Shown in pieces: positions 33,422 through 41,661 of a DNA stretch of 64,000 nt. This DNA comes from an uncultured Pelagibacteraceae bacterium (GTDB taxonomy: Bacteria > Pseudomonadota > Alphaproteobacteria > Pelagibacterales > Pelagibacteraceae): NCBI GenBank assembly GCA_902614835.1, contig CACMMU010000003.1, positions 1 to 64,000 on the forward strand, given 5' to 3'. Numbering within the stretch: position 1 is the stretch's first letter; every line of letters starts with the position of its first letter. The position numbers and the translations under genes are program-made. The notes beneath the pieces were generated by a model that saw only the letters and a list, made by a program, of their open reading frames with translations, did no database searches and had not been told where the DNA came from.

Positions 33422-34512
33422 AACTTCACCATATCATCTCTGTGAATAATTTCAGACTTACTAAAGTATCCTAAAATACTTTCTATTTGATCTGTTTTTA
33501 GTCCTTTGATTTTATCAATTTCGATTGATGAAAATGAGGTGAGGCCTCTTGCCAGTGCTTTCCCACCATCATCTAAGATCAGCACGTTATCACCTTTTGA
33601 AAATTTACCTTCTACTTTTATAATTCCTGCCGGTAGTAAACTTTTACCATTTTCTAGGGCTTTATGAGCTCCGGTATCAATAAATATTTTTCCATTTGAT
33701 CCTATTGAGCTGGCTATCCATTTTTTTCTTGCATCTAAACTTGAAACTTTTGGGATAAACCACGTGCATTGATTTTTTTTAATCAATCTTTCGAGTGGGT
33801 TGAAGTGTTTTCCATTGGCTATAGCCATATGACAACCTGCACTCATACAAATTTTTGCAGCCTCCAATTTCGTTGACATGCCCCCAGATCCATAAGCAGT
33901 TTTTTTATTATCCACAAAAGAAAAAATTTTTTCATTAATATCATTCACATTTTTAATTATTTTTTTATATTTTGAAGACTCATATAAGCCATCAACATCA
34001 GAAAAATTAATTAAAACATTCGCACTAATAATCTGAGCTACCCTTGCAGCTAAACGATCATTATCTCCATACTTTATTTCAGAGGTTGCAGTTGTATCAT
34101 TTTCATTAACAATAGGTATCGCATCTAATTTAAATAAATTTTCAAAAGTTCTTTTAATATTAATTGCTCTTCTTCTTTGCTCGGTATCATCAGGTGAGAT
34201 TAATATTTGTCCAATGTTAATTTTATTTTTCTCAAATATTTTCCTATAAATATTTGTAAGATATATCTGACCAATTGATGCTAACGCTTGGCTCATCTCT
34301 ATTTTCAGTTTTTTTTTCTTAACATTCAATGAATTTTGACCTAATGCTATAGCTCCTGAAGATACAATAACAAAATTTTTACCCTTTTTTTTAAATTTTT
34401 TTATATCTTTTACAAAACTATTTAACCATTTCTCCTTTAATTTTCCTCTACTATCAACGAGATTTGATGATCCAATTTTAAGAACAATAGTTTTAGCTTT
34501 ATTTATATACAT
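33418..34512 (-). CDS. proB: glutamate 5-kinase with PUA domain
   Basis: ProB phosphorylates glutamate in the first and feedback-controlled step of proline synthesis. The kinase domain shows VLKIGSSNLVD, VSSGAIALG, IPIVNENDTTATSEI, FGDNDRLAA-like KYGDNDRLAARVAQII and AYGSGGMSTKLEAAKI. A C-terminal PUA domain spans about residues 270-364 (LLPAGIIKVEGKFSKGDNVLI). The 364 residues are normal. The gene overlaps obgE by 10 bases and proA by 4. Confidence 0.97.
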   Translation of the reverse strand: MYINKAKTIVLKIGSSNLVDSRGKLKEKWLNSFVKDIKKFKKKGKNFVIVSSGAIALGQNSLNVKKKKLKIEMSQALASIGQIYLTNIYRKIFEKNKINIGQILISPDDTEQRRRAINIKRTFENLFKLDAIPIVNENDTTATSEIKYGDNDRLAARVAQIISANVLINFSDVDGLYESSKYKKIIKNVNDINEKIFSFVDNKKTAYGSGGMSTKLEAAKICMSAGCHMAIANGKHFNPLERLIKKNQCTWFIPKVSSLDARKKWIASSIGSNGKIFIDTGAHKALENGKSLLPAGIIKVEGKFSKGDNVLILDDGGKALARGLTSFSSIEIDKIKGLKTDQIESILGYFSKSEIIHRDDMVKL

Positions 34513-35486
34513 TTTTTGTAAATTTCTTTTTTAATCTTTTCTAAATTTGTATTTGTGATTAATGATACAGTTTCAAAGTTCTTTTTAATCTTATTCTTAA
34601 AATCTTTGAGTTTTTCGCTAAGCGTATCTTTTTCTATTAAATCTATTTTATTAAAAATTATTAACTCCTTTTTTTTTAGTATACCTTTATCATACTTAGA
34701 CAATTCACTCCTTACTTTCAAATAGTTTTCACTCAGATTTTTTTCTGACACATCAATTAAATGAATTAATGTTTTACATCTTTCGATATGTCTTAAAAAT
34801 TTATCTCCTAAGCCTATACCTTTGTGTGACCCTTCAATTAATCCCGGAATATCGGCTAAAATTATTTCTTTATGATTAAAGCCTAAAACTCCTAAGTTAG
34901 GATTTATTGTTGTGAAAGGATAATTAGCAATTTTTGGTTTTGCTCGAGTACACTTTGACAAGAAACTTGACTTACCTGCGTTTGGTAGTCCAATAATTCC
35001 AATATCGGCAATAACTTTTAATTGTAACCAAATCCAAAACTCCTCTCCCTTTTTTCCATCTGTTTTTCTTCTAGGTGCTCTATTTGTTGAGCTTTTAAAT
35101 TTTGTATTTCCCAATCCACCTTGTCCACCGGTTGCAACAACAAACTTTTCTTTATTATTTATAAAATCATAAATTAAAGAGTTGTTATCTTCTTCATATA
35201 TCTGTGTGCCTACAGGGATTTTTAAAACTAAGTCTTTTCCACCTGCGCCAGTTTTATTTTTTTTACTACCTGCTTTTCCGTTTTCTGCTTTAAAATGCTG
35301 TTTGTATCTAAAGTCTATCAATGTATTAAGATTTCTTTCAGACTCTAAAATTACTGAGCCACCATTTCCACCATCCCCACCATCTGGACCACCAAACTCC
35401 ACGTATTTTTCTCTTCTAAAACTGGACGAACCCGACCCCCCATTGCCAGCTTTAATATAAATCTTTGCTTGATCTAAAAATTTCAT
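34503..35486 (-). CDS. obgE: GTPase ObgE/CgtA without C-terminal extension
   Basis: ObgE is a ribosome-associated GTPase in 50S assembly and stress control. The glycine-rich Obg fold occupies residues 1-158 (GNGGSGSSSFRREKYVEFGG), then the G domain with G1 GLPNAGKSSFL, G3 ADIPGLIEG, and G4 IFNKIDLI. The 327 residues stop soon after the G domain, as in short alphaproteobacterial members, without the long acidic tail of E. coli ObgE. It follows rpmA by 30 bases, the standard rplU-rpmA-obgE order. Confidence 0.97.
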   Translation of the reverse strand: MKFLDQAKIYIKAGNGGSGSSSFRREKYVEFGGPDGGDGGNGGSVILESERNLNTLIDFRYKQHFKAENGKAGSKKNKTGAGGKDLVLKIPVGTQIYEEDNNSLIYDFINNKEKFVVATGGQGGLGNTKFKSSTNRAPRRKTDGKKGEEFWIWLQLKVIADIGIIGLPNAGKSSFLSKCTRAKPKIANYPFTTINPNLGVLGFNHKEIILADIPGLIEGSHKGIGLGDKFLRHIERCKTLIHLIDVSEKNLSENYLKVRSELSKYDKGILKKKELIIFNKIDLIEKDTLSEKLKDFKNKIKKNFETVSLITNTNLEKIKKEIYKKCI

Positions 35487-35516
35487 GTTGAAAAGTAATT
35501 GTACTGTTACTTAAAT

Positions 35517-35771
35517 TTATTTGGGAACTACAGATACTAGGGTTCTGTTCGATTTAGATTTTTTAAATTTTACTTTCCCATTAATTAATGAAAAAATTGA
35601 ATGATCCTTACCCATGCCTACATTATTACCTGGATGGATTTTAGTTCCTCTTTGACGAACTATTATGTTTCCTGGCTCGACTAATTGCTCACCGTACCTT
35701 TTAACTCCAAGTCTACGTCCAGCGCTATCTCGACCGTTTTTGGTTGTTCCGCCTGCTTTTTTAGTTGCCAT
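35517..35771 (-). CDS. rpmA: 50S ribosomal protein L27
   Basis: L27 reaches the peptidyl-transferase centre with its N-terminal tail. The 84 residues start [20 protein letters not shown] and continue [28 protein letters not shown] (in parts), all typical. There is no cleavable N-terminal extension like that of Firmicutes. It lies five bases after rplU. Confidence 0.98.
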   Translation of the reverse strand: MATKKAGGTTKNGRDSAGRRLGVKRYGEQLVEPGNIIVRQRGTKIHPGNNVGMGKDHSIFSLINGKVKFKKSKSNRTLVSVVPK

Positions 35772-35776
35772 AATTT

Positions 35777-36238
35777 CTACTTTTTCCCTTTAGTTTTAAC
35801 TGTTGTTTTTTTTTCAACAGGCTTGTTTAAAACTTTTTCTTTTTTTGCAGAAGATTTTTTAACTGATTTTGATTCATTTGACAATTTTATTTTATCTTTT
35901 TTTATTTCAGATACTATTTTTCCACCCTTTAATATTTTAGTTATCTGTACTTTTGAAAGTAATTGTCTATGCCCGTATCTTTTTCTTGAATTTTGTCTTC
36001 TTCTTTTTTTAAATACTATTATTTTTTTATCCTTAATATTATCAAGCAAAAGACCTTCTACTGTGGCACCATTAACTGTAGGGTTGCCTACTTCTGTTGT
36101 TTTGTCATCACTAACAAGCAATACTTTTTTAAATTCAACTTTTTCTCCTTTTGTAATATTTAATCTCTCGACTTTAAGGATATTACTAGCTGATACCTTG
36201 TATTGTTTGCCACCGGTTTCAATAATTGCAAAAGACAT
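35777..36238 (-). CDS. rplU: 50S ribosomal protein L21 with lysine-rich tail
   Basis: L21 binds 23S rRNA on the large subunit. The first about 100 residues are typical ([22 protein letters not shown] and [23 protein letters not shown], in parts). The protein is 153 residues against 103 in E. coli; the added tail is dominated by Lys, Ser and Thr ([20 protein letters not shown]). It is the first gene of the minus-strand run ending in rppH, 28 bases downstream of a good promoter -10 box. Confidence 0.97.
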   Translation of the reverse strand: MSFAIIETGGKQYKVSASNILKVERLNITKGEKVEFKKVLLVSDDKTTEVGNPTVNGATVEGLLLDNIKDKKIIVFKKRRRQNSRKRYGHRQLLSKVQITKILKGGKIVSEIKKDKIKLSNESKSVKKSSAKKEKVLNKPVEKKTTVKTKGKK

Positions 36239-36265
36239 AAAATAATCTCTATTAAAATTTAAGGC

Positions 36266-36293
36266 AATATAACCTGGTACTTTATCAAGTCAA
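36266..36293 (-). promoter_or_regulatory. promoter for rplU-rpmA-obgE run
   Basis: On the minus strand TTGACT (36288-36293) and TATATT (36266-36271) are separated by 16 bases, close to the sigma-70 consensus. The -10 box is 27 bases upstream of the rplU ATG, giving a leader of about 20 bases. It is the only clear promoter seen upstream of the nine-gene run down to rppH. Confidence 0.6.
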
Positions 36294-36304
36294 GTTGAAT
36301 GATG

Positions 36305-37069
36305 TTAAAATTTATCTTTTAAATTCCTTAATTTTTTGAAAACTTCAAATTTTGAGCTATTACTCATTTTAAGGTTATTTTTAATTCTTTCATCGTCACA
36401 CCTTAAAAATATATTAGTTTCTAATTCATCACTTAATTTAACCGGAAGAGTTGGAAGTTTTTTTTCCATTTTATTTTTTACGACTTGAATTCTATCTTGA
36501 AGATTTTTGTTATCTTTATCAATACTAATGCAAAAACTCCCATTATTTTTGGTATATTCATGACCGCAATAAATCATTGTATTTTTTGGCAAGTTTTTAA
36601 TTTTTTCTAAAGACATAAACATTTGTTCAAAAGTACCTTCAAAAATTCTTCCACATCCAAGAGAGAACAAAGTATCTCCTGTAAAAATAACACCAGCTTT
36701 TTCAGAATAGAAAGCGATATGACCGAGGGTATGCCCAGGCACATGAATAACCTTAAAATCTGTTTTTCCCAAATTGAATTGTTCGCCATCACTTTTTTTA
36801 ATATCACCACCAGGAATTTTTTCTACTTCATACGAAGAACAAATTACTTTCGAATTATACTTTTTTTTAAGATTAATATTTCCACCTACATGATCATTAT
36901 GATGATGTGTGTTTAAAATAAAATCTAATTTTTTATAAGTTTTACTAATTTCTTTATCTACTTCTTGAAAATCTGAGGGATCAACAATTCCAATCAAATT
37001 CGTTTTTTTATCTCTAATCAAATAGCTATAGTTATCTGATAGGCAACTTATAATAGTAATATCCAACAT
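36305..37069 (-). CDS. gloB: hydroxyacylglutathione hydrolase (glyoxalase II)
   Basis: GloB hydrolyses S-lactoylglutathione to lactate and glutathione, the second half of methylglyoxal detoxification. The 254-residue metallo-beta-lactamase fold has the metal site THHHNDHVGGN, then VIHVPGHTLGHIAFYS, FTGDTLFSLGCGRIFEGT and YCGHEYTKNN, plus a short C-terminal helical domain with LRCDDERIK. The start abuts the metW stop, so it is the third gene behind the SAM-II riboswitch, although methylglyoxal removal has no obvious link to SAM. A relaxed thioesterase specificity cannot be excluded. Confidence 0.93.
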   Translation of the reverse strand: MLDITIISCLSDNYSYLIRDKKTNLIGIVDPSDFQEVDKEISKTYKKLDFILNTHHHNDHVGGNINLKKKYNSKVICSSYEVEKIPGGDIKKSDGEQFNLGKTDFKVIHVPGHTLGHIAFYSEKAGVIFTGDTLFSLGCGRIFEGTFEQMFMSLEKIKNLPKNTMIYCGHEYTKNNGSFCISIDKDNKNLQDRIQVVKNKMEKKLPTLPVKLSDELETNIFLRCDDERIKNNLKMSNSSKFEVFKKLRNLKDKF

Positions 37070-37663
37070 TTAACTTAATAAAAATATTCCAAGTTTAGAA
37101 AAAAGGTTTTTCATCTCGAGATTACTTTTTTTGATTTCTGAAGTTTTATCCTCATTCACCCCAACAACTTTATTAATCTTGATATTTTTTTCCAAACAAA
37201 AATCAAATAAATCTTTAATTGTACACATATGAAGATTAGGTGTGTTATACCATGTATTTGGTAAGGTTTTTGTTACTGGCATTTTACCAAAAAATAATAA
37301 TTTTGTTCTTACTTTCCAGTATCCAAAATTAGGTATAGATATAATTACTGACTTTCCAACTCTTAAAAGATCTTTCAAAACCTTTTCAGGATTGTAAAAT
37401 GCCTGAAGAGTTTGGCTTAATATAACAAAATCAAAAGATTGATTTGGAAATTGGTGAAGCTCTGTTTCTGCATTTCCTTCTATAACAGAAAGACCTTTGT
37501 AAATACATTTTTTTACGTTTTCCTCAACAAGCTCTAAACCTCGAGCTTGTATATTTTTTTCTTTGATAAGAAGGCTCATTAATGAGCCATCTCCACACCC
37601 TACGTCTAGTACTCTAACGTTTTTGGGTAACAAATCTGCAATTACTTTAAATTCTTTTTTCAT
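37070..37663 (-). CDS. metW: MetW, methionine biosynthesis partner of MetX
   Basis: MetW is a class I methyltransferase-fold protein that pairs with MetX in many Proteobacteria and is needed for full acyltransferase activity. The 197 residues show ADLLPKNVRVLDVGCGDGSL at the N-terminus, GLSVIEGNAETELHQFPN, FDFVILSQTLQAFYNPE and PNFGYWKVR, a characteristic MetW signature. It overlaps the metX end by 17 bases and abuts gloB. Confidence 0.95.
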   Translation of the reverse strand: MKKEFKVIADLLPKNVRVLDVGCGDGSLMSLLIKEKNIQARGLELVEENVKKCIYKGLSVIEGNAETELHQFPNQSFDFVILSQTLQAFYNPEKVLKDLLRVGKSVIISIPNFGYWKVRTKLLFFGKMPVTKTLPNTWYNTPNLHMCTIKDLFDFCLEKNIKINKVVGVNEDKTSEIKKSNLEMKNLFSKLGIFLLS

Positions 37664-38786
37664 TTTTAAATTTCAAATACATTGAGTCTATAAATCCTTT
37701 TAAGGTTTTAAGAAACTCTGGTTCGTTTACTAAAAAAGAGTCATGACCTTTATCGGTTTTAATTTCAGCAAAAGAAACATCAGCTCCTGAAGCGTTAAGA
37801 GCAATAACTGTATCTTTATTTTCTTTTGTTGTGTAAAGCCAATCTGAAGAAAAAGAAATAACTAAAAATTTAGTTTTCTGATCCTTAAATGCCTCAACAA
37901 GTCCTCCTTTAAATTGTCTGGCTAGATCAAAATAATCCATTGCCCTAGTAATATACAAAACTGAGTTTGCATCAAACCTTTCAACAAATGTGAAACCTTG
38001 GTGTCTTAAATAACTTTCGACCTGAAAATCAGCATCAAAACTGAATTCGTAATCAGCTTTTTCCTGAAGTTTTCTTCCAAATTTTTCCTGCATTCCTTTT
38101 TCTGATAAATAACTAATATGTCCAACCATTCTAGCAACAGCCAAACCATTTTTTGGTTGAACATTTTTTTTTAAATACCTTCCCTTGTCCCAAACAGGAT
38201 CCGCCATAATAGCCTGTCTGGCTAATTCATTAAGAGCAATATTTTGTGCACTATGGCTTGTGCTGCAAGCAATCGGAACTGCAGAAAAAGTTCTATTAGG
38301 AAATGTTGCGCAAAACTGAAGTAACTGCATTCCGCCCATAGAGCCTCCTGTAGCACAAAGAAGTTTTTTTATTCCCAAATAATCTAGAAGAGTTTCTTGT
38401 GCTTTAACTATATCTCTTATGGTTATTACTGGAAAATTCAATCCATAGGGCTCATTTGTTTTTTTGTCTATTTCTTTAGGACCCCACGAACCCATGCACC
38501 CTCCAATAACGTTTGCACAAATTACAAAATATTTATTGGTGTCTATGGCCTTTCCAGGACCCACAGCAGTTACCCACCAACCCTCTCTTTTTGTGATTGG
38601 ATTAACCCCGCTAACAAATTGATCACCAGTTAGTGCATGAAAGACTAAAATGGCATTATCTTTAGATTCATTTAATTTTCCGTAAGTTTCATATGCTAAA
38701 GAAAAATCTTTTACAGTTTGCTTGCAATCTAGCAAAAGAGGTTTTGAAACGTTTAATTTTTTAATATTTTTCAATTTTTCATCCAT
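37647..38786 (-). CDS. metX: homoserine O-acyltransferase MetX
   Basis: MetX activates homoserine (acetyl- or succinyl-CoA donor) for sulfhydrylation to homocysteine. The 379-residue alpha/beta hydrolase has DCKQTVKDFSLAYETYGKLN near the N-terminus, NVIGGCMGSWGPKE, the nucleophile serine in ATGGSMGGMQLLQ, and the C-terminal Asp and His in SFSSDWLYTTKEN and DKGHDSFLVNE. Donor choice cannot be read reliably by eye. The ATG is ten bases downstream of a terminator T-run and no Shine-Dalgarno is obvious. It leads the metX-metW-gloB operon under a SAM-II riboswitch. Confidence 0.95.
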   Translation of the reverse strand: MDEKLKNIKKLNVSKPLLLDCKQTVKDFSLAYETYGKLNESKDNAILVFHALTGDQFVSGVNPITKREGWWVTAVGPGKAIDTNKYFVICANVIGGCMGSWGPKEIDKKTNEPYGLNFPVITIRDIVKAQETLLDYLGIKKLLCATGGSMGGMQLLQFCATFPNRTFSAVPIACSTSHSAQNIALNELARQAIMADPVWDKGRYLKKNVQPKNGLAVARMVGHISYLSEKGMQEKFGRKLQEKADYEFSFDADFQVESYLRHQGFTFVERFDANSVLYITRAMDYFDLARQFKGGLVEAFKDQKTKFLVISFSSDWLYTTKENKDTVIALNASGADVSFAEIKTDKGHDSFLVNEPEFLKTLKGFIDSMYLKFKNEKRI

Positions 38787-38788
38787 AT

Positions 38789-38812
38789 AAAAAAAAACCC
38801 AGCTAGACTGGG
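38789..38812 (-). terminator. SAM-II-linked intrinsic terminator ahead of metX
   Basis: On the minus strand CCCAG-TCTAG-CTGGG (38798-38812) is followed by nine T residues (38789-38797), then metX. It is a short, GC-closed hairpin placed between the SAM-II aptamer and the gene it controls. The loop and 3' arm (TAGCTG, 38800-38805) are exactly complementary to CAGCTA in the aptamer (38828-38833), which suggests a competing antiterminator pairing. Mechanism is inferred from these complementarities. Confidence 0.75.
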
Positions 38813-38818
38813 CAAAAA

Positions 38819-38874
38819 ATCCATGTTTAGCTGCATTTACTTAGCGCTCGCAATTCGGTTAAATCAGCGCTACG
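38819..38874 (-). promoter_or_regulatory. SAM-II riboswitch aptamer controlling metX-metW-gloB
   Basis: Read on the minus strand, the segment has the P1 arm AGCGCT, the loop block GATTTAACCGAATTGCG, the second P1 arm AGCGCT, and the core block TAAATGCAGCTAAAC followed by GG, which can pair with the CC of AACC to form the SAM-II pseudoknot. These blocks match, almost base for base, the marine metagenomic SAM-II aptamer of known crystal structure as I remember it. SAM binding is expected to switch the downstream operon off. Confidence 0.9.
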
Positions 38875-38878
38875 CGGA

Positions 38879-38907
38879 TGTATACTAAATCGCCACAAAC
38901 ATGTCAA
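38879..38907 (-). promoter_or_regulatory. metX operon promoter
   Basis: On the minus strand a perfect -35 box TTGACA (38902-38907) and a -10 box TATACA (38879-38884) are separated by 17 bases. Transcription would start about five to eight bases before the SAM-II P1 stem, so the aptamer is at the very 5' end of the mRNA, as expected for a riboswitch leader. Confidence 0.8.
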
Positions 38908-38927
38908 TTTATTCAAATAAATTTATT

Positions 38928-38944
38928 TCCATTATACAAATGGA
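38928..38944. repeat. inverted repeat upstream of hisC
   Basis: TCCATT and AATGGA flank a five-base spacer ATACA. It lies 32 bases before the hisC start in the divergent metX/hisC region and could be an operator half-site pair or chance. No downstream T-run makes it a terminator. Confidence 0.3.
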
Positions 38945-38975
38945 GTCTCTTTTTATATAAGACATTAAAAATATT

Positions 38976-40058
38976 ATGAAATTGCCAAAACCTAGAAAAA
39001 TTATAGCGGAAAAGTATGTTGCTGGATTGAGTCTTTTCAAGAGCAGAAGGAGTCCAATTAAACTATCGGCAAATGAGTCTGCATTAGGCCCAAGCCCAAA
39101 AGCGGTGAAATCCTATAGTTCAATCGGCAAAGGTTTTGTAAGATATCCAGACTCAGATGGGACTTTTTTTCGAAAGGTTCTTGCTAAAAAATTTAGACTA
39201 AAAAGGGATAGAATAATTCTAGGATCAGGCTCTGATCAAATATTTGAGCTAGTATGTAAACTTTTTTTAAGCAAAGGTGATGAAGTTATTGTACCAGAGT
39301 ATAGTTTTATTATTTATAGAATTTACAGCAGAATGTTTGGAGCAAAGGTTAGGTACGCTAAAGAGGAGAATTTTAAACCATCTGTGCAATCAATTTTAGA
39401 TCAAGTAAGCAGAAAAACAAAAATAGTTTTTTTGGCTAATCCAAATAATCCAACAGGCACTTATCTAGATAAATTTGAAATACTTAAACTAAGAAAAAAA
39501 TTAAGAAGTGATATTTTATTAGTTATTGATGATGCATATTACGAGTATATCAATGATCCAAATTATTCATCAGGAATTCAATTATTTTCTAAATCAAAAA
39601 ATGTTCTTGTAACAAGAACTTTTTCCAAAATCTATGGTTTAGCAGGATTAAGAATAGGCTGGGGCTATGGATCTAAAGAAATAATTAAAAAATTATATGA
39701 AATAAAGCCACCATTTAATGTCAGTAGACCGGCTCTATTTGCTGCTACACAGGCTGTACAAGATTCAAAATGGTTAAACAAAGCAATAAATCATAATAAC
39801 TTTTGGGCAGAGAAAATATATGAAGTTTTAGACGAAATTGGCATCGCAACTAACAAAACTAATGTAAATTTTTTTCTTTTAAATTTTGATTTTGTTAATT
39901 ATTCAGCTAATCAAGTCTTTAACAAATTGGCAAATTCTGGAATACTGGTTAGACAAATGGATGTATATAATATTAAGAATTCATTAAGAGTAACAATAGG
40001 TAACAGCAAAGAAAATAAAAAATTTATTTCTGCTTTAAGGAAAATTTTTAATGTTTGA
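38976..40058 (+). CDS. hisC: histidinol-phosphate aminotransferase family protein
   Basis: A PLP enzyme of the HisC type; it transaminates imidazole-acetol phosphate and often aromatic substrates too. The 360 residues contain LSANESALGPSPKA at the N-terminus, ILGSGSDQIFEL, FLANPNNPTGTYL, the DDAYYEY motif and the PLP lysine in TRTFSKIYGLAGLRIGWGYG. It overlaps tyrA by eight bases, which suggests that it also or mainly serves tyrosine/phenylalanine synthesis (prephenate pathway). The family is certain; the preferred substrate is not. Confidence 0.9.
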   Translation: MKLPKPRKIIAEKYVAGLSLFKSRRSPIKLSANESALGPSPKAVKSYSSIGKGFVRYPDSDGTFFRKVLAKKFRLKRDRIILGSGSDQIFELVCKLFLSKGDEVIVPEYSFIIYRIYSRMFGAKVRYAKEENFKPSVQSILDQVSRKTKIVFLANPNNPTGTYLDKFEILKLRKKLRSDILLVIDDAYYEYINDPNYSSGIQLFSKSKNVLVTRTFSKIYGLAGLRIGWGYGSKEIIKKLYEIKPPFNVSRPALFAATQAVQDSKWLNKAINHNNFWAEKIYEVLDEIGIATNKTNVNFFLLNFDFVNYSANQVFNKLANSGILVRQMDVYNIKNSLRVTIGNSKENKKFISALRKIFNV

Positions 40059-40950
40059 TCAAGTATCAATAATAGGTTGTGGTTTAATTGGCTCTTCGGT
40101 TTTAAGGAGATTAAAAAAGAATAAGTTGGTAAAAAAATTGGTATGTTACGACAACAATAAATCTGTCTGTGAGATAATAAAAAAAGAAAGCCTTTCAGAT
40201 CATATAGCTTCAAACCCAATTGATGCAGTAAAAAATTCTGACTTTATTTTAATTGCAATTCCTCTAAGTAGTTTTGAAAATATAATAAGTTCTATCAAAG
40301 ATAATTTAAAACCAGGATCAATACTAACGGATACATCCTCAGTAAAAATAGGTGTTGATAATATTGTAAAAAAATTAAAAATAAAAAACGTTACCTGGAT
40401 TCCAGGTCATCCAGTAGCAGGAACTGAAAACAGCGGACCTAATGCGGGCTTTCCCGAACTATTCCAGGACAGGTGGACAATACTTTCTCCTGATAAAAAT
40501 GTGAAAGATTCAGAAATTAAAAAAACCTCTCTTTTTTGGGAGTCAATGGGAAGTAAAGTCAAAATCATGTCAGTTGAAGATCATGATAAAATTATATCTC
40601 TTACTAGCCACCTTCCACACGCCATAGCATATAATATTGTAAAAACAGTCATGGCTAGTGATGAAAAAGCTAAAGCTGACATTGTTAGATATAGTGCTGG
40701 AGGACTAAGAGATTTTACCAGGATAGCAGCATCAGACCCAATCATGTGGAAAGATATATTTATAAATAATAGTAGCTTAATTATTGATGCTATTGATAGA
40801 TTTAGTCAAAGTTTGAATGAGTTTAAAAAAGCTATTGAGGAGAAAAATAGCGAAAAGTTATTAAAAATTTTTGAGAAGTCTAAAGAATTTAGAAAATCAA
40901 TAATTAAAGCGGGTCAAGACACTGATAAACCAGACTTTGGAAGAAAATAA
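40051..40950 (+). CDS. tyrA: prephenate/arogenate dehydrogenase
   Basis: TyrA oxidatively decarboxylates prephenate or arogenate in tyrosine synthesis. The 299 residues have the NAD(P) fold VSIIGCGLIGSSVLRRL, DTSSVKIGV, the substrate-site block WIPGHPVAGTENSGPNAGFPELF (in parts), SLTSHLPHAIAYNIV with the conserved catalytic-type histidine, and GGLRDFTRIAASDPIMW. No ACT or chorismate-mutase domain is present. It overlaps the aminotransferase upstream, and its TAA directly abuts the convergent plsC stop. Prephenate and cyclohexadienyl specificities cannot be told apart here. Confidence 0.93.
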   Translation: MFDQVSIIGCGLIGSSVLRRLKKNKLVKKLVCYDNNKSVCEIIKKESLSDHIASNPIDAVKNSDFILIAIPLSSFENIISSIKDNLKPGSILTDTSSVKIGVDNIVKKLKIKNVTWIPGHPVAGTENSGPNAGFPELFQDRWTILSPDKNVKDSEIKKTSLFWESMGSKVKIMSVEDHDKIISLTSHLPHAIAYNIVKTVMASDEKAKADIVRYSAGGLRDFTRIAASDPIMWKDIFINNSSLIIDAIDRFSQSLNEFKKAIEEKNSEKLLKIFEKSKEFRKSIIKAGQDTDKPDFGRK

Positions 40951-41658
40951 CTAATCTATTAGGTCAATTTCTTTATAAATTTCTGATTGAAGTTTTTCTA
41001 AAAATTTATTTTTTTCGAGACCTGGTTTAATAGGATCAAGAAAAGATATTGTCATATTGCCTGGATATTTATTGAAACTATTTTTTGGCCAAACTTTTCC
41101 AGTATTCAATGCCACGGGAACACAAGGTAACTTTATAGCATCATATATTCTTGAAACTCCTTTTTTAAAAGCCGGACGATCTTTGTAGGAAACTCTTGTT
41201 CCTTGGGGAAAAATTAGCAAGGGTCGGTTAGTTCTACTAGTTTTATCTAAAATTTTGTCAAAAAAACTTAAATTTTCTTTTGTTGCGGTATCTCTAACAA
41301 TATCAATCGCTCCAATTTTTTTTAAACACCAACCAAAAAATGGGATTCTAATTAACTCTTTTTTTAATATAAAAATAGGTCCTGGTAAAACTGTTTGTAA
41401 AGCAAATGTTTCAAACATAGACTGGTGTGCTGATGCAACAAAATACTTTTCATTCTTCTTAAGATTTTCAAGACCCTTAAATTCAATTTTGGCGTTTAGA
41501 AATATTCTTAAAATAAGCACAACATAATCTGAAAGAATTTTGCCTGCACAGATCATGTATCTATCTTTTATAAATAATAATGGTATTGAAATAATACACG
41601 CAGTGGCTATTCCACTATACAGAAAAATATTAAAAAAAAATGATCTTAAAAATAACAT
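40951..41658 (-). CDS. plsC: 1-acyl-sn-glycerol-3-phosphate acyltransferase
   Basis: PlsC makes phosphatidic acid at the cytoplasmic membrane. The 235 residues start with two hydrophobic helices. Motif I reads SAHQSMFETFAL, with Glu in the last place of the HX4D box, a variant I know from other alphaproteobacterial members; motif III reads FPQGTRVS, and VPVALNTGKVWP follows. It is four bases downstream of lysA and is the end of the argH-lipoprotein-lysA-plsC run; it abuts tyrA tail to tail. Confidence 0.92.
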   Translation of the reverse strand: MLFLRSFFFNIFLYSGIATACIISIPLLFIKDRYMICAGKILSDYVVLILRIFLNAKIEFKGLENLKKNEKYFVASAHQSMFETFALQTVLPGPIFILKKELIRIPFFGWCLKKIGAIDIVRDTATKENLSFFDKILDKTSRTNRPLLIFPQGTRVSYKDRPAFKKGVSRIYDAIKLPCVPVALNTGKVWPKNSFNKYPGNMTISFLDPIKPGLEKNKFLEKLQSEIYKEIDLID

Positions 41659-41661
41659 TAA

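Noticed and set aside
38771-38824. Upstream 17-codon frame on the minus strand starting in the last bases of the SAM-II aptamer and overlapping the metX start
   Set aside because: It runs through the terminator hairpin and T-run, has no ribosome-binding site, and its content follows from the hairpin. It is most likely chance.
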